A stretch of DNA of 64,000 bases, from contig CAWDAQ010000005.1 of assembly GCA_963800325.1 (NCBI GenBank), positions 372,001 to 436,000 of the forward strand, in the 5' to 3' direction. Shown here one piece after another: positions 50,747 through 59,211 of this stretch. Numbering within the stretch: the stretch's first letter is position 1; every line of letters begins with the position of its first letter. The DNA is from CAWDAQ01 sp963800325 (GTDB taxonomy: Bacteria; Actinomycetota; Actinomycetes; Actinomycetales; Dermatophilaceae). Both the position numbers and the translations under genes were made by a program. Below the pieces are notes generated by a model. The model searched no databases. It was not told the origin of the DNA and worked only from the letters and a program-made list of their open reading frames with translations.

Positions 50747-52096
50747 TCAGCCGGCGGGAGCCGGCGGGGGCAGCGGGCTCGTCGAGCCGTTGGCCGCCCG
50801 GACCAGGGCGGCGTAGCGGTCGATCGAGGAGATCCCGTTCCACAGCTCTCGGTCGTGGGCCCAGTACATCCCCTGGAACCCGCAGCTGCGGATCTGCCGG
50901 AAGCTCGTGGCCATCATCCCCCCGCGGGAGGGGTCCCGGTAGTGGGCGTCGTGGGAGACGGGCTTCTGCCAGCCGGGGTTCTCCCCGTTCTTCGGGATGC
51001 CGACCGCGTCGGCGACCCGGCTGATCCAGCGGGTGGCCGACCAGGACTCGACGGCCGGGGAGTACACGCTCACCCGGCGGTCGGTCCGGCGGCACAGGTC
51101 GTTGCCGCCGGACCGGTCGGCGACCGACGTGACGTAGGCGACGACCCGCTTCGTGCGCGGCAGGTGGGTGTAGAACTGGTACCACGCCGCCCCGACGCCG
51201 ACGACCCCGTCCGGCAGGTAGGCGTTTACGGCCTTGCGGTACTGCCGGGGCGAGGCGCCCTGACCGGGCGTGAGGACCTGGTACCACCCGCGGAACCCGA
51301 GCGAGTCCAGCGTGCGCATCTGCCACCCGACGACGTCGTCGAGGGCGCCGATGTACCAGTCGGCCCACCGGCGCACCGTGGACCGCGAGACGGTGCGCGT
51401 CCCCGGACGCCACCGCGGCGCCGGGTTCCGGGCCATCGTGGAGGGCATGTCCGGCCCGTTGCGTGCGTTCGGCCCGAACGCCCAGTAGCTGCCCTTGCCG
51501 GGGTAGAGCACCTCCGGAGCTCCTCCCGAGGTGACCCGGACCGCCCAGACCTGGCGCATCGGGACGACGGTGGCGACCTCGCGGACGTACCGCGCGGCGA
51601 ACCCCCGCAGCCGGCGGTTGAAGACGAGGTCGATGCTGTTCGACCGGTGGCCGTGCTGGTCGCGCAGCCTGCTCCGCGGCAGGGCGCGCACCCACGCCGG
51701 CGGGTAGTGCAGGCCCAGGCCGAGGGTGACCCGCCGGCCCGCGCGGCGCATGGCCTGGATCTCGGCGCGCTTGAACGCCGCGTACCTGCGGTCGAAGTGG
51801 CCTCGCGACGGCTCGAAGTCCTTCCAGGTGAACTCGACCATCGCCACCTTGATCCCCCGGCGGGACTCCGCGGACGCCCGGCCCGGCAGCGAGATCAGTG
51901 TCCCGAACGCGTAGTGGCGCCCGTCGGGGGGACGGGCCTGGCTCGTGCCGGGGGCGCCGGGGGCCTCGAACGGGTTGACCGTCCCCTCGGGCCAGAGCGT
52001 CAGCGACACCGCGACCGAGCAGACGAGCGCGACGGGGACGATGCGGCGCCGCAGCCGGTGGCCCCGTCCCGGGCTCGTCTCGTCCTCGGCCGTCAT
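50747..52096 (-). CDS. Membrane-anchored glycoside-hydrolase-like protein
   Basis: 449 residues. A short basic N-terminus (GRGHRLRRR) and one hydrophobic segment (IVPVALVCSVAVSLTLWP) anchor or export it. The body resembles the TIM-barrel N-terminus of GH42/GH5-type glycosidases, with MVEFTWKDFEPSRGHFDRRY (about 83-102). Catalytic acids cannot be assigned with confidence. Further conserved stretches GFRGWYQVLTPGQGASP and GFQGMYWAHDREL lack a family assignment. In this locus it would trim or reshape the glycan. ATG 52096 is chosen; it is seven bases after the GT4 gene on the same strand. Confidence 0.65.
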   Translation of the reverse strand: MTAEDETSPGRGHRLRRRIVPVALVCSVAVSLTLWPEGTVNPFEAPGAPGTSQARPPDGRHYAFGTLISLPGRASAESRRGIKVAMVEFTWKDFEPSRGHFDRRYAAFKRAEIQAMRRAGRRVTLGLGLHYPPAWVRALPRSRLRDQHGHRSNSIDLVFNRRLRGFAARYVREVATVVPMRQVWAVRVTSGGAPEVLYPGKGSYWAFGPNARNGPDMPSTMARNPAPRWRPGTRTVSRSTVRRWADWYIGALDDVVGWQMRTLDSLGFRGWYQVLTPGQGASPRQYRKAVNAYLPDGVVGVGAAWYQFYTHLPRTKRVVAYVTSVADRSGGNDLCRRTDRRVSVYSPAVESWSATRWISRVADAVGIPKNGENPGWQKPVSHDAHYRDPSRGGMMATSFRQIRSCGFQGMYWAHDRELWNGISSIDRYAALVRAANGSTSPLPPPAPAG

Positions 52097-52103
52097 CGCC
52101 GCG

Positions 52104-53312
52104 TCAGCCCCCCGCGAGCACGCCGTCGACGACCCGGCGGTACTGCGAGGCCATCGCATCCCAGTCGTGGTCCTCGGCGTGGGCTCGGCCGGCGCGGCCG
52201 AGGGCGGCGCGCCCGGCGGGGTCCGCGACGAGGGCGGCGAGGGCGTCCGCGAGCGCGCCGGTGTCCTCGGCAGGGACCCGGACGCCGCAGGACTCGGGGA
52301 TCCACCCCAGCCGGGGCAGGTCGAAGTGGAGCACCGGCTTGCCGTACGACATCGCCTCGAGGGCACACAGCCCGTAGGTCTCGAACCGCGACGGCATCGC
52401 GAGCAGGGCGCAGTCCCGCAGCAGCTCGGCCTTCCGGTCGCCGCTGACGTGCCCGACGAGCTCGACGTCGTCCCGGCCGGCGGCGAGGTCGCGCAGGAGT
52501 TCCATCTCGCGGTCCGGGCCGGATCCGGCGACGACGAGGGGCAGGCCGGTGCCGGCGCGGGCGTGCGCCTCGAGCAGGAGGTCGAGGCCCTTCTGGCGCA
52601 CGTCGACCCGGCCGAGGAAGAGGATGTGCCCTCCGGTGCCCGGTCGGACGTCCTCCACCGGCGGCAGCGTGACCCCGTTGGGGACGACCGACACCTGCGC
52701 CCGCGGGCTGTGCCGGCTGACGACCCTGCCGTCGGCGTCGTTGAGCACGACGAGCCGGCGGTACCAGCGCAGGCCGCGCCGCTCGACCCGGTCGAAGGGG
52801 AGCCGGTATCGGGCCCTCATGTCCTCCCCGCTGAGCATCTGGACGACGCCGACGACGGGCCGCCTCGTGACGAGCGGGAGCAGGCTGGTCGAGAACGGCG
52901 GGGTGAAGCTGTCCAGCCACACGTCGTGCCGGAGCAGTACCCCGGCGACGGGCAGCAGCGCGTGGAAGGCGAGCTGACCGCCGCGGGCCCCGGCCCAGCC
53001 CACGGGGAGGTAGCGGATCCGGACCCCGTCCCGGCGTCCGCCCCGCCGGCCGCGCCGGCAGCCGGTGTAGGAGCCCGCGAGGAGGGTGACGTCGTAGTCG
53101 GCGGCCAGGCGGGACGCGAGCTCTGCGGCGACCACCGCGCCTCCCCCGCCGTAGTGCGGGTTGCCGAGGTCGTCGTAGATCGAGACGACGACGCGGGGCC
53201 GGCCCGTCCGGCGCGACCGGTCGGAGCGACCGGACCGTGAGGACGCGACGGACCGGGCGGCGTGTGCCAGGCGCTCGGTGACGCGGCCGGCGAGTGGGGC
53301 GGGGGGTCTCAC
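52104..53312 (-). CDS. Glycosyltransferase family 4 (second)
   Basis: About 402 residues. The GT-B N-terminal domain includes VVVSIYDDLGNPHYGGGGAV. The donor half has VPNGVTLPPVEDV, FLGRVDVRQKGLDLLLEA and RFETYGLCALEAMSYGKP, the E-x7-E-type motif. A basic 30-residue leader (RRSVASSRSGRS-like) precedes the fold. GTG 53312 is chosen over the longer frame because the longer version would run through the tRNA-His gene. A GGGGGAG nine bases upstream supports it. It is read with the glycosidase-like gene as one minus-strand unit. Confidence 0.88.
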   Translation of the reverse strand: MRPPAPLAGRVTERLAHAARSVASSRSGRSDRSRRTGRPRVVVSIYDDLGNPHYGGGGAVVAAELASRLAADYDVTLLAGSYTGCRRGRRGGRRDGVRIRYLPVGWAGARGGQLAFHALLPVAGVLLRHDVWLDSFTPPFSTSLLPLVTRRPVVGVVQMLSGEDMRARYRLPFDRVERRGLRWYRRLVVLNDADGRVVSRHSPRAQVSVVPNGVTLPPVEDVRPGTGGHILFLGRVDVRQKGLDLLLEAHARAGTGLPLVVAGSGPDREMELLRDLAAGRDDVELVGHVSGDRKAELLRDCALLAMPSRFETYGLCALEAMSYGKPVLHFDLPRLGWIPESCGVRVPAEDTGALADALAALVADPAGRAALGRAGRAHAEDHDWDAMASQYRRVVDGVLAGG

Positions 53313-53373
53313 GGGACAAGTCTCCCCCGCCCCGGCGCGCGGCGCGGGCGAACCGCCCAAAGGAGGGCGTCCG

Positions 53374-53446
53374 GGTGGGTGGAGGGGTTCGAACCCCCGA
53401 CCTCCGCGACCACGACGCGGCGCTCTGCCAGCTGAGCTACACCCAC
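53374..53446 (-). tRNA. tRNA-His (anticodon GTG)
   Basis: Cloverleaf is complete: acceptor GTGGGTG/CACCCAC, D-arm GCTC/GAGC, anticodon stem CCGCG/CGCGG, T-arm with loop TTCGAAC and one G-T pair. Position -1 is G and position 73 is C, as in tRNA-His. The anticodon loop reads TCGTGGT, so the anticodon is GTG. Base 33, nearly always T, is C here. CCA is not encoded. Confidence 0.93.
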
Positions 53447-53562
53447 CACGCAGGCCCCCCACCAGCGGCGTCGTCGGGACCGGCGGTCGCGAGCCTACTC
53501 CCGCGGCGCACGCCGGGTGGGCGTTCCGGCGGAAAAGTCTCGTGCTGCGACAGGACGGCCGC

Positions 53563-53603
53563 GCCGGCTCCCCGACCCCGAGAACCGGGGCCGGGAGGCC
53601 GGC
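53563..53603. terminator. Hairpin after the saccharopine-dehydrogenase-like gene
   Basis: Three stacked stem segments, GCCGGC/GCCGGC, CCCG/CGGG and CCCCG/CGGGG, with an AGAAC loop, lie 11 bases past the stop codon at 53614. No T-run follows. It probably ends the polyamine gene transcript. Confidence 0.55.
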
Positions 53604-53613
53604 CGAACCCGCG

Positions 53614-54870
53614 TCAGGACGGCGCGCGCTCGGAGGTCCCCCACGGTGAGCCGTAGCCGGTGGGCTTGTCGGCGGCGAGGAGCTCGAGGAAGGGAACCGC
53701 GTCGAACGCCTCCGGCCCGAGCACCCCGGTCCCGGCCCACGCCCCGCTCGCGAGCAGCTCGAGGGCGACGACGGGGTTGACCGCGGTCTGCCAGACCACG
53801 CACTGGGAGCCGTACTCGCGCATCGTCTCCTCGTTGTCGGCCACGTGGTAGAGGTAGGTCGACCGCGGCTCGCCGTCGGTGCCGAGACCGGTGACGTGGA
53901 CCCCGGCGCACGTCTTCCCGGTCATCCGGGGCCCGATCGTCGCCGGGTCGGGCAGGACCGCGGCGACGACGTCCCGGGGGGCGACCTCGACCCCGCCGAC
54001 GGTCACCTTCTGGGTGCTGTCGAGACCGAGGGTGTGAAGGGTCTTCAGGACGCCGATGAACTCGTCCCCGAGGCCGTACTTGAACGTGACCCGGGAGGCC
54101 TCCAGCCAGCGCGGCATGAGGAGGACCTCCTCGTGCTCGACGTTGACGCACTCCACCGGCCCGATCCCCTCGGGGAAGTCGAAGACCTCGGGCTCGGAGA
54201 ACGGCGGCGTCGTGTACCAGCCCCGGTCGCGCTCCCAGACGACGGGCGGGTTGAGGCACTCCTCGATCGTGGTCCAGATCGAGAAGCCCGGGGCGAAGAT
54301 CTCCCGGCCCTCCTCGTCGCGCACGACGAGGTTGGCCCCGTCCCGGGTGCCGAGCTCGTCGACCCGGGAGAACAGGTGGTCGCTCGCGTACCGCGCGAGC
54401 ACGTCGGAGAGGCCGGGCTCGACGCCGATGCCGACGAGCGCGAGCCGACCGGCCCGCTCCCAGTCGGGCGCGGCGGCGAACTGCGCGTCGCCGAGCTTGA
54501 CCCCGCTGCGGGCGTGGGGCTGCTCCGGGTCGGGGCGGGAGAGGCTCATCGCCATGTCGAGGTAGTCCGCGCCGGCGGCGAGCGCGCCCTCGAAGACCGG
54601 GAGGACGAAGCGCGGGTCGACGGCGTTGAGCACGTGGGTCGCGCGGTGCTCGCGGGCGAGCGCCGTCACGGCCGCGGGATCGGAGGCGTCGACCGCGGCG
54701 GCGACGAGGCGGCTCTCGCCCTCGCGGCGGGCGGCGGCGGCGACGACCGCCCGCTCGGCGCGTCCCGGGTCGTGGTCGGCGACGACGAGGGCCTCGAAGA
54801 AGTCCCGCTCGACGGCGATCGAGGCGACGGCGGAGCCGACGCCGCCGGCGCCGATGACGAGGATGCGCAT
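53614..54870 (-). CDS. Saccharopine-dehydrogenase family protein of the polyamine locus
   Basis: 418 residues. NAD(P)-binding ILVIGAGGVGSAVASIAVER (residues 3-22) is followed by the SDH-like catalytic fold, with THVLNAVDPRFVLPVFEGAL and GIGVEPGLSDVLARYA. The family contains saccharopine dehydrogenase, homospermidine synthase-like and carboxynorspermidine dehydrogenase enzymes. In this setting a carboxynorspermidine/carboxyspermidine or amino-acid-amine reductive condensation is plausible, but lysine metabolism is not excluded. ATG 54870 has AAGGACACC upstream. It follows potC on the same strand after 107 bases. Confidence 0.85.
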   Translation of the reverse strand: MRILVIGAGGVGSAVASIAVERDFFEALVVADHDPGRAERAVVAAAARREGESRLVAAAVDASDPAAVTALAREHRATHVLNAVDPRFVLPVFEGALAAGADYLDMAMSLSRPDPEQPHARSGVKLGDAQFAAAPDWERAGRLALVGIGVEPGLSDVLARYASDHLFSRVDELGTRDGANLVVRDEEGREIFAPGFSIWTTIEECLNPPVVWERDRGWYTTPPFSEPEVFDFPEGIGPVECVNVEHEEVLLMPRWLEASRVTFKYGLGDEFIGVLKTLHTLGLDSTQKVTVGGVEVAPRDVVAAVLPDPATIGPRMTGKTCAGVHVTGLGTDGEPRSTYLYHVADNEETMREYGSQCVVWQTAVNPVVALELLASGAWAGTGVLGPEAFDAVPFLELLAADKPTGYGSPWGTSERAPS

Positions 54871-54977
54871 GGTGTCCTTCCGTGTGGGGTGTGGGGTGTG
54901 GGGTGGGAGGTGGGCCCGCGACCGGCGGGTGCCGGCGCGGGCGGTCGCGTGACCGGCCCGCGCGGGCCCGGCGCGGC

Positions 54978-55844
54978 TCAGCTGCGGCGGGCGCGGCCGA
55001 CGAGCTGGCCGACGACGACGAGCGCGACGGCGATGACGAACATCGAGAACCCGATGACGTTGGCCTGGGCCGGGATCCCGCGCAGGTAGGAGACGTAGAC
55101 GAACTTCGGGAAGGTCGTGGTGTCCCCCGAGACGAAGTTCGTGATGATGAAGTCGTCGAAGGACAGCGAGAACGACAGCAGCGCTGCGCCGACGATGCCG
55201 GGCAGGACGAGGGGGAACGTCACCCGCCAGAACGTCGCGCCGGAGCCGGCGTAGAGATCCTCGGCAGCCTCCTCGAGCCGGGGGTCGAGGCTCTGCAGCC
55301 GCGCCTTGACCGTGACGACGACGAAGCTGATGCAGAACATGACGTGGGCGATGACGACGGTCCAGAAGCCGAGCTGGAGGCCGAAGCGGCTGAACCCCTG
55401 GACGAAGATCGTCAGCAGGCTCGCCCCGAGGACGATCTCCGGGGTCGCCATCGGCACGAACACGAGCACGTTGCTCACCGCCCGTCCCCGGAAGCGGTGC
55501 CGGACGAGGGCGAAGGCGAGCATCGTCCCCAGGGCGGTCGCGACGAGGGTCGCCAGGGCCCCGACCTGGATCGAGGTGACGAGCGAGTCGCAGACCCCGG
55601 GGGCACCGCACGGGTTCTTCCAGTGCTTCAGCGTCGGCCCGGAGTCCGAGTTCCACACGATGTTCGACTTGCGGTAGTCGTTGAACGAGAACGCGAACGT
55701 GTACGCGACCGGGACGAAGAGGTAGACGAGCACGAGCAGCGCGATGATCATCGCGGCCCGGTCGGCCACCCAGTTGCGCGCCCGGCGGGACGCGGGGACC
55801 GGCGGTCGGCCGGTCTCGCCGGCGGAGGTCGTCAGGGCACTCAC
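54978..55844 (-). CDS. potC: ABC transporter permease, PotC-like
   Basis: 288 residues with six helices. It pairs with the PotB-like protein to form the pore of a spermidine/putrescine-type importer. The EAA coupling loop is EEAAEDLYAGSGATFWRVT (about 195), which contacts the ATPase. The stretch FSLSFDDFIITNFVSG is typical of PotC. GTG 55844 overlaps the potB stop (GTGA). Confidence 0.92.
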   Translation of the reverse strand: MSALTTSAGETGRPPVPASRRARNWVADRAAMIIALLVLVYLFVPVAYTFAFSFNDYRKSNIVWNSDSGPTLKHWKNPCGAPGVCDSLVTSIQVGALATLVATALGTMLAFALVRHRFRGRAVSNVLVFVPMATPEIVLGASLLTIFVQGFSRFGLQLGFWTVVIAHVMFCISFVVVTVKARLQSLDPRLEEAAEDLYAGSGATFWRVTFPLVLPGIVGAALLSFSLSFDDFIITNFVSGDTTTFPKFVYVSYLRGIPAQANVIGFSMFVIAVALVVVGQLVGRARRS

Positions 55845-56770
55845 AGCAGCTCCTCGGTGCCGAACCGGCGGACGTAGAGGAACACGAGCGCGAGGATCAG
55901 CGCCATGAGGGTGAACGCGAGGGCGGCGGCGATCGGGAACCCGCCGAGGACGCGGAAGAACTGGCTCTCGATCGCGTTGCCGACCATCTTCGTGCTCCGG
56001 TCGGACCCGAGCAGCTCGGCGTTGACGTAGTCGCCGGCCGCCGGGATGAACGTCAGCAGCGTCCCGGCGATCACCCCGGGCATGCTCATCGGCAGGGTGA
56101 CGGTGCGGAAGGTCGTCAGCCCGTTGGCGTAGAGGTCGCCGCCGGCCTCGATGACCTTCGGGTCGGCCCGCTCGAGGGAGGCGTAGATCGGCAGCACCAT
56201 GAACGGGAGGAAGTTGTACGTGATGCCCGCGACGACCGCGATCCACGTCTCGGTGATCCGGCCCTGGGGCAGCACGTGGAGGGCGTTGAGCGTCGTCGTC
56301 ACCGGGCCGTCGTCGGCGAGGATCTGCCGCCAGGCGATCGTGCGGAGGATGAACGAGGTGAAGAACGGGGCGATGACACAGATCATCATGACGTTGCGCC
56401 ACCGGCCGGCCTTGAACGCCATCGCGTACGCGAGCGGGTAGGCCAGGACGAAGGCGAAGAACGTCGCCAGGCTCGCGTAGAGCAGCGAGCGCCCGAAGTG
56501 CGGGGCGAACTCGCTGATCGCCGTGGCGTAGTTGCCGAAGTTGAGGTCCCGGTAGTAGTAGCCGGGGAAGCCGGGGAACCCGCTCTGCAGCGAGACCGTG
56601 AACAGCTGGGCCAGCGGGAACACGAAGAACACGACGAGCCACAGCCCGCCGGGCAGGAGCAGCAGGTAGGCGGCCCAGCGCCGGTCGCGACGTGCCGGCT
56701 TCGCGGCGGGCGGCGGCTGGCCCGGGGGGTGGATGCCCTCGCCGGCGACCTCCGTCGTCGCAGCGGTCAC
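55841..56770 (-). CDS. potB: ABC transporter permease, PotB-like
   Basis: 309 residues with six helices after a 30-residue Pro-rich N-terminus. The EAA loop is IEAGGDLYANGLTTFRTVT (about 220), and FIPAAGDYVNAELLG is a PotB signature. GTG 56770 overlaps the potA stop (GTGA) and its own stop overlaps potC, so the two permeases are made in step. Confidence 0.92.
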   Translation of the reverse strand: MTAATTEVAGEGIHPPGQPPPAAKPARRDRRWAAYLLLLPGGLWLVVFFVFPLAQLFTVSLQSGFPGFPGYYYRDLNFGNYATAISEFAPHFGRSLLYASLATFFAFVLAYPLAYAMAFKAGRWRNVMMICVIAPFFTSFILRTIAWRQILADDGPVTTTLNALHVLPQGRITETWIAVVAGITYNFLPFMVLPIYASLERADPKVIEAGGDLYANGLTTFRTVTLPMSMPGVIAGTLLTFIPAAGDYVNAELLGSDRSTKMVGNAIESQFFRVLGGFPIAAALAFTLMALILALVFLYVRRFGTEELL

Positions 56771-57939
56771 GACGCGACCACCGCCGGCTCGTCCGGGACG
56801 TCCTCCCCGGACTCGTCCTCGCCGGCGCCGGAGGCCGACTCGGGGGCGACCCCGAACGCATGGCCGGGGTCCCACTGCAGCCAGACCTCGTCGCCCGGGC
56901 GCAGGGTGTTCCGCTCGACGTCGAGGTTCTGCTCGTAGACCCCCCACGTCGCGCCGCTCGGGACGGTGACGAGGAACTGGGTCGCGACGCCGGTGAAGGA
57001 GACGTCGGTGACCGTGGCGCGCACGTCGTTGCCGGCCCCGCGGGGCTGCTCGGTCGAGATCCGCACCTTCTCCGGGCGGACCCCGAAGACGAGGTCGCCG
57101 CTGCCGACGGCGCACCGTTCCCGCGGGATCCGGGCCGCCGTGCCGGCGACGTCGACGACGAGGTCGTCACCGTCGCGGCCGGTCACCCGGGCGGCGCCGA
57201 GGTTGGACTGGCCGACGAAGTTCGCGACGAACGCGGTCCGGGGCAGGTCGTAGAGCTCCTCGGGGTGGCCGAGCTGCTCGATCCGCCCGGAGTTCATCAC
57301 CGCGACGGTGTCGGCCATCGTCATGGCCTCCTCCTGGTCGTGGGTGACGTGGATGAACGTCAGGCCGACCTCGACCTGGATCCGCTTGAGCTCGACCTGC
57401 ATCTGCCGGCGCAGCTTGAGGTCGAGCGCGCCGAGCGGCTCGTCGAGCAGGAGCACCTCGGGCCGGTTGACCAGGGCCCGCGCGAGCGCGACACGCTGCT
57501 GCTGCCCACCGGAGAGCTGGGTGGGCTTGCGGTCGGCGAACCCGGTCATCTGGACCAGCTCGAGCGCCTCCTCGGCGAGCTCGGCCGCCCCGGGGACCCT
57601 GCGGCGCTTCGGCCCGAACGCGACGTTCTCCCGGATCGACAGGTGGGGGAAGAGGGCGTAGCTCTGGAAGACCGTGTTGACCGGCCGCTGGTAGGGCCGG
57701 GACCCGGTGAGGTCGGTCTCGCCGATGACGACCCGGCCGGACGTCGGCTGCTCGAGGCCGGCGACCATCCGCAGCGTCGTCGTCTTGCCGCAGCCGGACG
57801 GGCCGAGCAGGGCGAAGAACGAGCCGCGCGGCACCCGCAGGCTGAGGTCGTCGACGGCGGTGAAGGTGCCGAACCGCTTGGTCACGGCCTCGATGTGCAG
57901 GTCGCCGGTCGCTTCCCGGAACCCCGATGAGCGTGCCAT
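56767..57939 (-). CDS. potA: ABC transporter ATPase, PotA-like
   Basis: 390 residues. Walker A is GPSGCGKTTT (46-55); the signature LSGGQQQRVALARAL is near 137-151; Walker B LLLDEPLGALD follows near 160. A C-terminal TOBE regulatory domain starts about 285 (FGVRPEKVRIS). A longer frame upstream overlaps potD and is not used. ATG 57939 shares one base with the potD stop (TGATG). The acidic 25-residue tail is unusual. Confidence 0.95.
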   Translation of the reverse strand: MARSSGFREATGDLHIEAVTKRFGTFTAVDDLSLRVPRGSFFALLGPSGCGKTTTLRMVAGLEQPTSGRVVIGETDLTGSRPYQRPVNTVFQSYALFPHLSIRENVAFGPKRRRVPGAAELAEEALELVQMTGFADRKPTQLSGGQQQRVALARALVNRPEVLLLDEPLGALDLKLRRQMQVELKRIQVEVGLTFIHVTHDQEEAMTMADTVAVMNSGRIEQLGHPEELYDLPRTAFVANFVGQSNLGAARVTGRDGDDLVVDVAGTAARIPRERCAVGSGDLVFGVRPEKVRISTEQPRGAGNDVRATVTDVSFTGVATQFLVTVPSGATWGVYEQNLDVERNTLRPGDEVWLQWDPGHAFGVAPESASGAGEDESGEDVPDEPAVVAS

Positions 57940-59183
57940 CAGTTGCCCACCACCTTCGCCCAGATCTGGCTGTACTCCTGGTCCTCCTGCGCCGAGAGCG
58001 CCCGGAAGCCCTGGATGTTGTGCTCGCGGATGTAGGAGTCGCTCGGGAAGATGAACGGGCTCTTGGCGAGCTCCGGGTCGATCTTCTCCATCTCCGCCTG
58101 CGCGCCCTTGACGGGGCAGATGTAGTTGACCCACGCGGCGACCTGGGCCGCGACCTCGGGCTGGTAGTAGTAGTCCATGAGCCGCTCGGCGTTGCGCCGG
58201 TGGGGCGAGGTGATCGGCACCATGAGGTTGTCCGACCAGAGGGTGCCCCCGGACTCGGGGATCCGGAACTGCCAGTGGTTGTTCTCGGTCTCGGCGCGCA
58301 GGACGAACAGGTCGCCGCTCCAGACGATGCCGGCGATGGCGTTGCCGCTCTTGAGGTCCTCGAGGTAGGCGTTGCCCTTCACCCGGCGGATCCACCCGTC
58401 GCTGATGCGCTTGTCGATCTCGTCGACGGCCCGCTCGAACTGGGCCTTGCCGAACCCGGAGGAGATGTCGACGCCCTGGCTGAGCATGACGAGCCCGACG
58501 GTGTCCCGGAACTCGCTGAGGACGACGATCCGGCCCTTGAGGTCCTCGCTCCACAGGTCGTCGAGCGTGTGCAGGTCCCGCCCGAGGCGGGAGCGGTCGT
58601 AGCCGAGCCCGGCGAACCCGCTCTGCCACGTCAGGGAGTGGGTGCGGCCGGGGTCGAAGGAGACGTCCTTGAGGGAGTCGATGAGGTTGGTCGCGTGCGG
58701 CATCCGGATCAGCTCCAACGGCTGGCAGAGCTGCTCGCGGATGACCCGGTTGGCCATCCAGTCCGTGAAGGTGAAGATGTCGCGGTCGATGTCCTGGCCG
58801 GCCCGCAGCTGCGGGGCGATCTTGTTGAAGTACGTGTCGTTGTCGTCGATGTCCTCGCTGTACGTCGCCTTCAGACCCGTCTGCTTCTGGAACCTCTCCA
58901 GCGTCGGGTGGGTCTTGGTCTTCTCGTCGTAGTCGAGGTAGGCCGTCCAGTTGGCCCAGCGGACGACCTTCTCGGTCGCCGAGCGGTCCTCGGGCAGCTT
59001 CGGCCCGCTCGCGGCGGCGGCCGTGGGCGGCTCGGGCGGGGCGCACCCGGCCAGGCCGGACGCGGCGAGCGCGCCGAGCCCGGCCCCCAGCAGGCCGCGG
59101 CGGCTCAGGGCCGACCGGGCGAGCTGGGCGGCCAGGGGGTCGGTGGGGGTGGGTCTCCCCGGGTCGGGCGGGGTGGGTGTCAT
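57939..59183 (-). CDS. potD: Polyamine-binding lipoprotein, PotD-like
   Basis: About 414 residues. The N-terminus carries a twin-arginine-like and lipoprotein signal: SRRGLLGAGLGALAASGLAGC with the lipid Cys at about 47. The type II periplasmic-binding fold starts VVRWANWTAYLDYDEKTK, followed by FNKIAPQLRAGQDIDRDIFT and IAGIVWSGDL. This is the PotD/PotF pattern and should deliver spermidine or putrescine to PotABC. ATG 59183 is preferred over ATG 59192 because AGGA lies eight bases upstream. It is the second gene of the minus-strand polyamine operon. Confidence 0.93.
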   Translation of the reverse strand: MTPTPPDPGRPTPTDPLAAQLARSALSRRGLLGAGLGALAASGLAGCAPPEPPTAAAASGPKLPEDRSATEKVVRWANWTAYLDYDEKTKTHPTLERFQKQTGLKATYSEDIDDNDTYFNKIAPQLRAGQDIDRDIFTFTDWMANRVIREQLCQPLELIRMPHATNLIDSLKDVSFDPGRTHSLTWQSGFAGLGYDRSRLGRDLHTLDDLWSEDLKGRIVVLSEFRDTVGLVMLSQGVDISSGFGKAQFERAVDEIDKRISDGWIRRVKGNAYLEDLKSGNAIAGIVWSGDLFVLRAETENNHWQFRIPESGGTLWSDNLMVPITSPHRRNAERLMDYYYQPEVAAQVAAWVNYICPVKGAQAEMEKIDPELAKSPFIFPSDSYIREHNIQGFRALSAQEDQEYSQIWAKVVGN

Positions 59184-59211
59184 CGTCACCATCCTGGGGC
59201 GGGCCGGCCGG

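Noticed and set aside
41232..53446. Glycan locus as an integrated island at tRNA-His
   Set aside because: The tRNA 3' end faces the locus, but no integrase was seen and I found no second copy of the tRNA end to serve as an attachment site.
54871..54977. GTGTGGG repeats in the gap between potC and the saccharopine-type gene
   Set aside because: Three short units only (GTGTGGG near 54890-54910). Simple-sequence run with no sign of function.
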